Positions 8,698 to 13,913 of a DNA stretch of 13,913 nt are shown here, one piece after another (the stretch's first letter is position 1; each line of letters opens with the position of its first letter). Made by a program: the position numbers and the translations under genes. Source of the DNA: Planctomycetota bacterium (lineage in GTDB: Bacteria > Planctomycetota > PUPC01 > JACPCR01); NCBI GenBank assembly GCA_030740295.1, contig JASLXP010000778.1, positions 1 to 13,913 on the forward strand, given 5' to 3'. Below the pieces are notes generated by a model. The model was not told the DNA's origin. It did no database searches and was given only the letters and a program-made list of their open reading frames with translations.

Positions 8698-8792
8698 TAC
8701 AGACCTCATTTCCAATCTGATTTCAGGATTGAGCGCTGGCACGCCCGGCATGCCGTTGCGCCGGCCTTTCCTGGGTCTGGTTTAGGTCTGTA
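8698..8792. repeat. Long inverted repeat enclosing smaller hairpins
   Basis: TACAGACCT (8698-8706) and AGGTCTGTA (8784-8792) are perfect inverted copies 77 bp apart. Two more pairs (a G-T and a C-G) can extend the stem outward. Between them lie CAATC/GATTG arms around an 8- to 9-base loop and the palindrome CGGCATGCCG. The layout could fold into a branched RNA or DNA structure, in the gap downstream of both convergent genes. The function is unknown. Confidence 0.4.
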
Positions 8793-8873
8793 TGGCCTGG
8801 TCCGACACGCACCATGTCGTACATCTCACAATCTGGCTGTTGCTGTCTGTTTCTGAAGCGTGACACCTGTGAA

Positions 8874-9761
8874 TTACGAAAGTGCCGTGGCGTTCGTCAG
8901 AACCCCATCGGCACCGATTTCAAACTCTATGGCACCGGTATCGGGACCGTAGGCGGTGGCTTGGCCATCGGCGGTTACCAGGAAAAGGCCAGTGTCCGAG
9001 ATCTCCATGCGCGCGACCCCGGGAAAATGATTCGTTACGTCGACCTCGCGGCCGGACTGATTGATCAGCACAAAGAAACTCGGGCTGTCCGCAACCTGCG
9101 CGCCCCGGGTGTCTGCGCTACCGAGACCGATCACTGTGATGTTTCCTTTATCGCCTTCACCTGCAGCGATGGATGCAGAGACGTCTCCCTGGCCGCGGGC
9201 GAGAGCTGTGGCGTGTCCGCCGCTCTGCGAGAGAGCCGTCGCGTCCCCGATGTCTTCCGAGACTGCGAGTGCGTTGCCTCCTCCGGGCGCTGAGAGGGCG
9301 TTCGCGTTGCCGAGGCTGTCAGACATGGCCAGGGCTGTGCCCTCTGCGCTTGCTACTGCAGTGGCATTGCCCTCGCTGTTGGCCGCGGCCGCAGCCTGGG
9401 ACAAACTTCCCGCGGCTGCGCTGGCGTTGCCTCCTCCTTCCGATACCGCCAGAGCATTGCCGTTGGCGCTTTCGGGGACGATGGCTACGGCGTTGCCGTT
9501 TCCATTGGCCACGGCGGTCGCATTGCCGGTAGAGCCTTCGTTCGTGGTTGCTGTGGCATCGCCTTCCCCTCGGCCCCGGGCCTGGCTTACACCTTCGCCA
9601 TTTGCATTCTCGATACGATCACCAGCCTCCGGATTCGCGAGGATGATAATCTCTTCGGTTACGATAGCGGCTGGAGCCGGGGCCGAATCGCCGCCTCCCG
9701 CGGCGGCGGTCTGATCGACATTGGCGGTGTTGATGGCTGCTGGTCCGATTCCAACGCTCAT
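8874..9761 (-). CDS. Decapeptide-repeat protein C, predicted beta-solenoid
   Basis: I do not recognise this family. The 295 residues have no signal peptide, no membrane segment and no cysteine. An Ala/Gly-rich N-terminus (1-66) leads into units of consensus G-[ND]-A-x-A-[LVI]-x-x-x-x beginning at residues 67, 79, 89, 101, 111, 121, 131, 141, 151, 162, 172, 182, 192 and 206. Spacing is mostly 10, sometimes 12, once 11 and once 14. From about 228 the same 10-residue register goes on with bulky inward positions (for example REVDVTNHFP, GLFLVTADGQ, GAIEFEIGAD). Alternating small or hydrophobic residues at positions 3 and 5 suggest stacked short beta strands. AGGGAG precedes the ATG by 8 bases. 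The gene begins 13 bp after the stop of paralogue B, so they share a transcript. It could be a surface, matrix or structural protein, but no function is assigned. Confidence 0.8.
   Translation of the reverse strand: MSVGIGPAAINTANVDQTAAAGGGDSAPAPAAIVTEEIIILANPEAGDRIENANGEGVSQARGRGEGDATATTNEGSTGNATAVANGNGNAVAIVPESANGNALAVSEGGGNASAAAGSLSQAAAAANSEGNATAVASAEGTALAMSDSLGNANALSAPGGGNALAVSEDIGDATALSQSGGHATALARGQGDVSASIAAGEGDKGNITVIGLGSADTRGAQVADSPSFFVLINQSGREVDVTNHFPGVARMEISDTGLFLVTADGQATAYGPDTGAIEFEIGADGVLTNATALS
9117..9563 (-). repeat. Decapeptide repeat region of protein C
   Basis: At the protein level this region holds about 14 G-x-A-x-A units. At the DNA level the copies are diverged, but exact words recur: GCGTTGCCTCCTCC (plus strand) is found at 9271-9284 and again at 9424-9437. 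Such copies make slippage or recombination between units possible. Confidence 0.8.
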
Positions 9762-9774
9762 AATTTAATCTCCC

Positions 9775-10486
9775 TTATGTCATGCTCTGGCTGACTGATT
9801 CAGCAAGTGTGCTCAGTTGCCGGGTGATGTGGCCTGCCGGTTCGATGAGGAGGCCCTCAGCTTCCACGGCAGGAATCTGCCGAAGTTTCCCGGTGAAAAA
9901 GATGTGAATTTCTCCCTCTTGTTTGATGTGCACCATGACCGGGACGCTGCAGCGATTGGTCAGCACGATGTCCTGCCGCCCTTCGTGCAGAACTGCCATC
10001 TCGCACTGCCCGTGGTGATGCGTGCGGCAACTTCCGCTTCCGCGGCAATCCAGTGACAGGTCTCCGGTGGCGCTGGCAGATGCGAGGGCATGCCCCTTCC
10101 CCAGGGTCTGGCAGACAACCTGGGCACGTGCGCCGGGCATTACGTGCGCAAGGCAGCGTCCGGATCCCATGGACTGCGCATTGGCATCACCTGCGGCGCC
10201 ATGGCCGACGATGGAATCGACCCGTGCACCATAATTGGAAATGGCGCAGGCTGAGCCCGACGAGCTTTCATCGACGAGGGCATAGCTATGGCCGCGTCCT
10301 TCGCAGATGGCCGTGGCCTGCCCCAGCGAATTCTGCTCTGTGATGGCAATCGCAGAGCCCCTGCCGCAGAGGTGAGCGAAGGCCTCTCCTTCGCCAGAAT
10401 TTTTCTTTATGCTTTTACCTGCTTCCCTTCGCGTTTGAGGTAAACGCCGGGGGGGGGAGCGCCCTTCGCTTCAGGGTGTTTTTCAT
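9775..10486 (-). CDS. Decapeptide-repeat protein B, reading frame broken at a C9 tract
   Basis: A paralogue of A and C, not a recognised family. One frame is open from just after a TGA near 10469 to the TAA at 9775-9777, but it holds no ATG, GTG or TTG before residue M at 10170, which lies in mid-repeat. The likely start, ATG at 10486 (or an in-frame ATG at 10492) with GGA upstream, lies in a different frame that runs into nine C (10449-10457). With eight C the two frames join into a protein of about 236 residues. Units continue in 10/12 register (for example GQATAICEGR, GHALASASAT, GDLSLDCRGS) into a C-terminal part with V-P-V-M-V and G-E-I-H-I units. It has nine cysteines and a His-rich THHHGQC. 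The N-terminus is strongly basic. There is no signal peptide. The gap to A is about 64-70 bp, and to C 13 bp. Confidence 0.7.
9886..10389 (-). repeat. Decapeptide repeat region of protein B
   Basis: Units of 10 or 12 residues run from GEAFAHLCGR through to GEIHIFFTGK without losing register. Cysteines fall at different unit positions, so they are not a fixed ladder. Confidence 0.7.
10449..10457. repeat. Nine-base G homopolymer (C9 on the coding strand)
   Basis: An uninterrupted run of nine G on the plus strand lies within the first codons of gene B. Removing one base restores a continuous frame from ATG 10486 to the stop at 9775. Tracts of this length are prone to slippage in replication and to length errors in sequencing. 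Confidence 0.9.
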
Positions 10487-10555
10487 TTGCATTCCACGGG
10501 CACTTTCCCTGGGCGGAACGCGCTGAATTAACTAGATGTGCAGATTCCCGCCGGT

Positions 10556-11467
10556 TTACCCAACGGGATTCATGAGAAGTAACATTTCACCGTTTGCCAG
10601 GACTTCGACCGAATCTATTCCGGGGGGAATCGAGACCCCACGCGTATTCGAACGTTCATGCAGGACCAGTTCGCCTTCCTCTGTGATGCGGATGACTGCT
10701 TCGTTCGGGTAATGATTTCTTATGAGAATTGGGAAGGCCGCGTTCGAGATGATCTTCAGCTCGCCACTGCCGTAATGGCGTACTTCGATGTCAGCTTTCG
10801 AGAGATTCTCAACGGCAACATCCCCATGGCTGCACGCGCAGGCTCTTGCCTCGCCGGCGCCCCGGTTCCGGACGCTTGCGTTGCCGGCTGCATTGCGGGC
10901 AACCGTGGCGAAGGAGCATCCGGTGTACTGCGATGTTGCGGAGGCGCTGCCGGTGGCACCGGGCTCAACGGTGGCGACCGCGTTTCCATCACAGCCACTC
11001 CATGCTGTCGCGGAGCCGTATGATTCCGGCGCGGCGACGGCCTGGCTTTCGCCGGAGCCTTCGGAAATGGCGGTGGCACATCCAATCGATCCGCTGCCGG
11101 TCTCAGCGATGGCGTCGCCGGTGCCCGTCCCTCCTGCCATTGCTGTGGCCAGGCCATCGTTCCTCTGGATTCGCTTTCCCGGATTTCCGGTCTTTCTGGT
11201 TGCCGTGACCGGCGAATCGGCCATGCCGAATGCCTTTAAAGCTCTGGCCCTCTGGAGTTTCCAAGCGGCCTGAGAGGGAAGCAATGAGGGTGAGACCGAC
11301 GAGTCGCCCAGCATCCAAAGGGCTTCCTGAGGTGAAATGTCTCCCTCACGGCGTAAGCGATTTGTCGGATAACCTCTCACTAAATCCTCGTGGTAGACAG
11401 GTTTAGGGGTACGAAGGACAGGCGCAACGGATTTTGGAAAGAATCCGCCCCCGTGGATTTGCTGCAT
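10556..11467 (-). CDS. Decapeptide-repeat protein A, predicted beta-solenoid
   Basis: First of three paralogues; the family is not recognised. The 303 residues have no signal peptide. Residues 1-100 are a non-repeated, rather basic N-terminal region unlike that of B or C. Units of consensus G-x-A-x-A start at 105, 117, 129, 141, 151, 161, 173, 183, 195, 205 and 215, with every spacing exactly 10 or 12. The register then continues at 225, 235, 245, 255, 265, 275, 285 and 295, with Val, Ile and Leu taking the Ala positions (FPILIRNHYP, GELVLHERSN). There are five cysteines, including a CAC at 210-212. The shared pattern hydrophobic-x-hydrophobic, Asn, then E-G-E-hydrophobic in the C-terminal part links A to B. 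The ATG at 11467 lacks a clear binding site. The cyclase gene ends 91 bp upstream on the same strand. Confidence 0.78.
   Translation of the reverse strand: MQQIHGGGFFPKSVAPVLRTPKPVYHEDLVRGYPTNRLRREGDISPQEALWMLGDSSVSPSLLPSQAAWKLQRARALKAFGMADSPVTATRKTGNPGKRIQRNDGLATAMAGGTGTGDAIAETGSGSIGCATAISEGSGESQAVAAPESYGSATAWSGCDGNAVATVEPGATGSASATSQYTGCSFATVARNAAGNASVRNRGAGEARACACSHGDVAVENLSKADIEVRHYGSGELKIISNAAFPILIRNHYPNEAVIRITEEGELVLHERSNTRGVSIPPGIDSVEVLANGEMLLLMNPVG
10736..11155 (-). repeat. Decapeptide repeat region of protein A
   Basis: Fourteen consecutive units of 10 or 12 residues. The Ala-core units come first and the V/I/L-core units last. Confidence 0.78.
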
Positions 11468-11558
11468 CCGGGATCTTTGTCTGAAGTAGAATCGTGAACT
11501 TCAGAAAAACTTTAGAGATTTGTGTGAGGTTCTGGCGGTGAAACGCAGATGCGTCTCT

Positions 11559-12497
11559 CTAAGGAGCCGCATTCTCCATCAGCGGCAGCGTGACAATGCG
11601 GTCACGTCCCTCTCTTTTCGCCTCATAGAGGGCAGTGTCCGCCACCCGGATCAGGTCTTCCTCAGAAAGGACCATAGGTGTTTCCATGGCCGTCAATCCG
11701 ATACTGACGCTCAGGTTCAACTGCATGTGCAGATCAGGCACGTCGACAGGTGTTTCAGAGAGGGAACTGCGGATGCGCTCGGTGACGATGCTGGCGTTTT
11801 CCATTTTACAGCCCGGCATTACGATCAGGAACTCCTCACCCCCATAACGGCCAATGCCGTCATAAATGCGCACAGAGCTGGTCATCCGCGTGGCCACTTC
11901 GCGCAGGACGGCGTCGCCAACAAGGTGCCCGTGACGATCGTTTATCTGTTTGAAGTAGTCGAGGTCGGCCATGGCTATGCCAAGGGGAGTCGCCTCTCGT
12001 TTGGCTCGCGCAAGCTCACGAGTAAGGAGGTCAAGTATGTCTTCCCGGCTGAGCAGATGAGTCAGCGAATCATGAGCGATCTGAAACTCCACGGCCTTGT
12101 GAGCGGTAATAAGCTCTGCCTGCAAATCAAAGATACGCTTTGCGGCTCTGAGACGGACGACCAGTTCACGATGTTCGAGGGGTTTGATGAGGTAATCGTC
12201 CGCGCCCACTTCCACGCTGTCCCAGACGCTTGGCATATTCTGCTCGTTCGCCAGGAGAATGGTGTAAACGTATGGGCGGTCATCGATGCCTCGGATTTTT
12301 TCGCACAGCCTTACAATGCTTTCGCCGGGCAGATTGAAATCGATGATCGCCATATCCGGCCCGTTGTTTTGACGGAGGAGGAAATGGGCCTCCTCTGTGG
12401 TCTCCGCTGTTTCCACATCCCGGTACCCCATCTGCGCCAGCGTCTGCACCACCATATCCCGTGCGAGAGCGTCTTTTTCGGCCACTAGAACTTTCAA
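11559..12497 (-). CDS. REC-GGDEF response regulator, diguanylate cyclase
   Basis: Makes cyclic di-GMP from two GTP. I place the start at TTG 12497 because AGGAG at 12504-12508 lies 6 bases upstream, giving 312 residues that begin KVLVAEKD; a TTG at 12518 would only add seven residues upstream of that site. Residues 1-118 are a receiver domain with phospho-acceptor Asp53 and Lys105. The usual acidic pair reads Glu7-Lys8, and the switch Thr position reads Leu82, so phosphorylation signalling may be altered. A short helical linker (about 120-140) leads to GGDEF (about 142-305). The active site is GGEEF (219-223), with DLDYFKQIND (178-187) and the inhibitory I-site RIYD (210-213), so a product-regulated active enzyme is expected. 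The gene ends 91 bp before repeat gene A on the same strand, and is divergent from the CBS gene. Confidence 0.92.
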   Translation of the reverse strand: MKVLVAEKDALARDMVVQTLAQMGYRDVETAETTEEAHFLLRQNNGPDMAIIDFNLPGESIVRLCEKIRGIDDRPYVYTILLANEQNMPSVWDSVEVGADDYLIKPLEHRELVVRLRAAKRIFDLQAELITAHKAVEFQIAHDSLTHLLSREDILDLLTRELARAKREATPLGIAMADLDYFKQINDRHGHLVGDAVLREVATRMTSSVRIYDGIGRYGGEEFLIVMPGCKMENASIVTERIRSSLSETPVDVPDLHMQLNLSVSIGLTAMETPMVLSEEDLIRVADTALYEAKREGRDRIVTLPLMENAAP

Positions 12498-12503
12498 GAT
12501 TTT

Positions 12504-12508
12504 CTCCT
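12504..12508 (-). promoter_or_regulatory. Ribosome binding site fixing the cyclase TTG start
   Basis: AGGAG on the minus strand, 6 bases before TTG 12497. It rules out the longer reading from TTG 12518, where this motif would lie inside the coding region. Confidence 0.75.
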
Positions 12509-12745
12509 GCCAGGACAAATCGAGCCGCCATTAAAACATGACCCAAGATCCCAGACCAACATCGAAGGGCCGCTCCTGTCACGCATTCTGTTTACTACAG
12601 AACTGGCGAAAGTCAGGACGGAAAAATCAGGGAATCCCGCTATTGCCTGAGGCCCGCTGTTGCATATCTAAACCTTGCCAAGCAGGTCTGTAGCCGGGTT
12701 CGCCAGAATTCGGGGCACAGAGCTCTGGAAATTCGTCACTGTAAC

Positions 12746-12752
12746 GAGGAGG
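12746..12752 (+). promoter_or_regulatory. Ribosome binding site fixing the CBS gene start
   Basis: GAGGAGG on the plus strand, 6 bases before ATG 12759. This is the strongest binding site in the window and makes the upstream in-frame ATG at 12675 unlikely. Confidence 0.85.
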
Positions 12753-12758
12753 TCTGAT

Positions 12759-13193
12759 ATGTCGAAAGTAGCTCAGTTGTTGCAGAACAGGGGCCACCAG
12801 AATATCTGGAAGGTCAATCCGGACGACGAAGTGATTACCGCGCTGAAGCTGATGGCAGAGAAAAACATCGGCGCGGTTCTGGTATCTGAGGGCGATACTC
12901 TTGCCGGCATTTTTTCTGAACGTGATTACGCGCGCCGTGTCATTCTGGAAGGAAAGTCACCCGAGCATACAGCGGTGAAAGAGATCATGTCGGGGAAGGT
13001 ACTCTGCGTGAGGCCGACCCAGACCATCGATGAATGCATGGCTTTGATGAAACACCACAAGCTCCGCCACCTGCCGGTTACCGATAATGACGAGATCATC
13101 GGTATTATCTCCGTCTTTGATGTGGTGAATACGCTCATGGCAGAGCATGAATTCATCATCGAGCAACTGGAGCATTATATTCAGGGCTACTGA
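12759..13193 (+). CDS. Two-CBS-domain regulatory protein
   Basis: A 144-residue protein made of a tandem CBS pair (Bateman module) and nothing else. CBS1 spans about 8-64 (MAEKNIGAVLVSEGDTLAGI, SERDYARRV) and CBS2 about 73-130 (MSGKVLCVRPTQTIDECMAL, KHHKLRHLPVTDNDEIIGI, SVFDVVNTL). Such proteins bind adenine nucleotides or related ligands and pass energy state to a partner; the stand-alone IMPDH-like type is widespread, often near signalling genes. A short acidic helix (131-144) closes the protein. The ATG at 12759 is chosen over one 28 codons upstream because of the GAGGAGG site. The gene is divergent from the cyclase gene, and its last 7 bases overlap the end of the histidine kinase gene on the other strand. 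The ligand and the partner are unknown. Confidence 0.9.
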   Translation: MSKVAQLLQNRGHQNIWKVNPDDEVITALKLMAEKNIGAVLVSEGDTLAGIFSERDYARRVILEGKSPEHTAVKEIMSGKVLCVRPTQTIDECMALMKHHKLRHLPVTDNDEIIGIISVFDVVNTLMAEHEFIIEQLEHYIQGY

Positions 13194-13913
13194 CCCGGGC
13201 TGCCCTCGGTGTGGCTGCTCTCCATCGCGCAACGTACCGCCTCTCTGAGTGTTTTCAGTTTGATCGGTTTGGATAGGACGTAATCCACACCTGCGGGCCT
13301 TTCTTCAACGGAGCCCATAAAAAGGCCGAACCCGGTCAACATGATGATGGGTTTGTCGACCATCCGCTTAATGGAGACGGCCATTTGATCGCCGCTCATC
13401 TTCGGCATGCTCCGATCCGTGACAACCAGATCAAACTGACCCTTGCGGAATGCATCGAGGCCCTCGATGCCATTGCTGGCCGTGACCACTGAATGCCCGT
13501 CTGAGCGAAGGTATTCAACGAGGATTTCTCTGACTCTGTCCTCATCTTCAACCACCAGTATCCTCAAGCTCCGAATGGCTGGTATGGTTGCCGAGATCTT
13601 GGATTTCTGTGAGCCCTTTTCATAGATCGGTAAACGGATCAGGATCGAGGTGCCCTTTCCCAACTCGCTGTGGATGTCGATCGAGCCACCATGCCGATCG
13701 ATGATCCCGAATACCATGGCCAGACCGAGCCCGCTGCCGGCCTCTCCCTTGGTGGAGAAGAATGGCTCGAGGCATTTCTGGCGGACATCTTCAGCCATTC
13801 CGTCCCCAGTGTCAGAAACTTCCAGGAGCACGGCCTCTTTTTCCGGCCGTGTGCTCAGAGAGATGGATCCGCCATCCGACATCGCATCCACAGCATTAAA
13901 GATCAGGTTGGTC
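13187..13913 (-). CDS. Hybrid sensor histidine kinase, C-terminal part (HATPase + REC)
   Basis: Only the C-terminal 241 residues lie in the window. The frame is open to the right edge, so the GTG or ATG near 13891 are internal codons. The fragment begins in the ATP-binding domain at the N-box (TNLIFNAVDAMSDGG) and continues with the G1 box SDTGDGM, the F box EPFFSTKGE and the G2 box GSGLGLAMVFGII. A linker then leads to a receiver domain with LRILVVEDED, the phospho-acceptor Asp in VVTDRSMPKMSG, Thr in IIMLTG and Lys in LSKPIK. The ATPase boxes resemble the NtrB-like group. The sensor, the phosphorylated His and any other domains are outside the window. It may relay phosphate to a separate regulator; the adjacent cyclase is a possible but unproven target. 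The stop TAG overlaps the CBS gene by 7 bp, tail to tail. Confidence 0.9.
   Translation of the reverse strand, partial: TNLIFNAVDAMSDGGSISLSTRPEKEAVLLEVSDTGDGMAEDVRQKCLEPFFSTKGEAGSGLGLAMVFGIIDRHGGSIDIHSELGKGTSILIRLPIYEKGSQKSKISATIPAIRSLRILVVEDEDRVREILVEYLRSDGHSVVTASNGIEGLDAFRKGQFDLVVTDRSMPKMSGDQMAVSIKRMVDKPIIMLTGFGLFMGSVEERPAGVDYVLSKPIKLKTLREAVRCAMESSHTEGSPGQ

Larger units (their letters stand above)
8553..8873. other. 321-bp gap between convergent genes, no gene seen
   Basis: The gap lies between the methyltransferase stop and the stop of repeat protein C. It holds a hairpin (8575-8598), a pyrimidine-rich stretch (about 8609-8670) with near-repeats CCTTCCTGATTCC and CCTTCCCGATTCC, and an inverted-repeat element (8698-8792). 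Open frames here are short or only continue as antisense of gene C, and I see no tRNA-like structure. Confidence 0.6.

Noticed and set aside
8698..8792. Integron attC site
   Set aside because: The terminal arms lack the GTTRRRY and RYYYAAC core sites, and no integrase or cassette array is near.
9061..9714. A 217-codon plus-strand open frame, Ala/Pro/Ser-rich, opposite protein C
   Set aside because: It is the antisense shadow of the G-x-A-x-A repeats. The minus strand has a good ribosome binding site, operon spacing and paralogues; the plus frame has none of these.
8874..11467. RTX calcium-binding or YadA-type adhesin repeats
   Set aside because: No GGxGxD nonapeptides, no YadA 14-residue SxAxG ladder, no membrane anchor and no signal peptide are present. 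The unit is 10 or 12 residues with G-x-A-x-A.
11520..12488. A 322-codon plus-strand open frame opposite the diguanylate cyclase
   Set aside because: The minus strand encodes a complete REC-GGDEF protein with all motifs. The plus frame gives no recognisable domain and is a shadow.
12640..12670. Possible sigma-54 promoter (GG...TTGCA) upstream of the CBS gene
   Set aside because: The GG and GC elements are 9 bases apart instead of the required 10, and the rest of the consensus is poor.
12675..12758. N-terminal extension of the CBS protein from ATG 12675
   Set aside because: The 28 extra residues are not domain-like, and GAGGAGG sits 6 bases before ATG 12759.

Overview
The window looks like a chromosomal segment of a Gram-negative bacterium of moderately high GC, probably uncultivated. 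A secreted DUF4838 glycosidase-like protein, an XYLB-type xylulokinase and a mixed single-copy gene order would fit the Planctomycetes/Verrucomicrobia/Lentisphaerae (PVC) group or a neighbouring candidate phylum. This placement is inference only; no rRNA or tRNA gene is present. I see no insertion sequence, integrase, CRISPR array or prophage gene.

Left part (1-8552), metabolism and housekeeping: a xylulokinase gene running off the left edge (minus strand), a UDP-glucose 6-dehydrogenase (plus), a compact endonuclease/exonuclease/phosphatase-fold enzyme (minus, TTG start), the tRNA methylthiotransferase MtaB (plus), a large secreted DUF4838 protein (plus) and a class I O-methyltransferase (plus). 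A 15-codon ORF sits just before the methyltransferase and overlaps its start codon as ATGA.

Middle (8553-8873): a 321-bp gap between convergent genes, with a likely terminator hairpin and a 95-bp element closed by a perfect 9-bp inverted repeat.

Right-middle (8874-11467), the most unusual part: three tandem minus-strand genes (called A, B and C here in transcription order) encoding paralogous repeat proteins that I do not recognise. They are built from G-x-A-x-A units spaced almost strictly 10 or 12 residues apart. The same 10-residue register continues into the C-terminal third, where the Ala positions become Val, Ile, Leu or Phe. This suggests one continuous beta-solenoid. None has a visible signal peptide. 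Gene B is open only downstream of a run of nine C (coding strand); its best start codon lies upstream of the run in another frame, so B is phase-variable, decayed, recoded or mis-sequenced.

Right part (11559-13913), signalling: a REC-GGDEF diguanylate cyclase on the same strand as, and 91 bp upstream of, the repeat genes; a divergent two-CBS-domain protein; and the C-terminal end of a hybrid histidine kinase running off the right edge. The likely unit is cyclase-A-B-C, which suggests, without proving, that the repeat proteins belong to a c-di-GMP-linked surface or matrix function.
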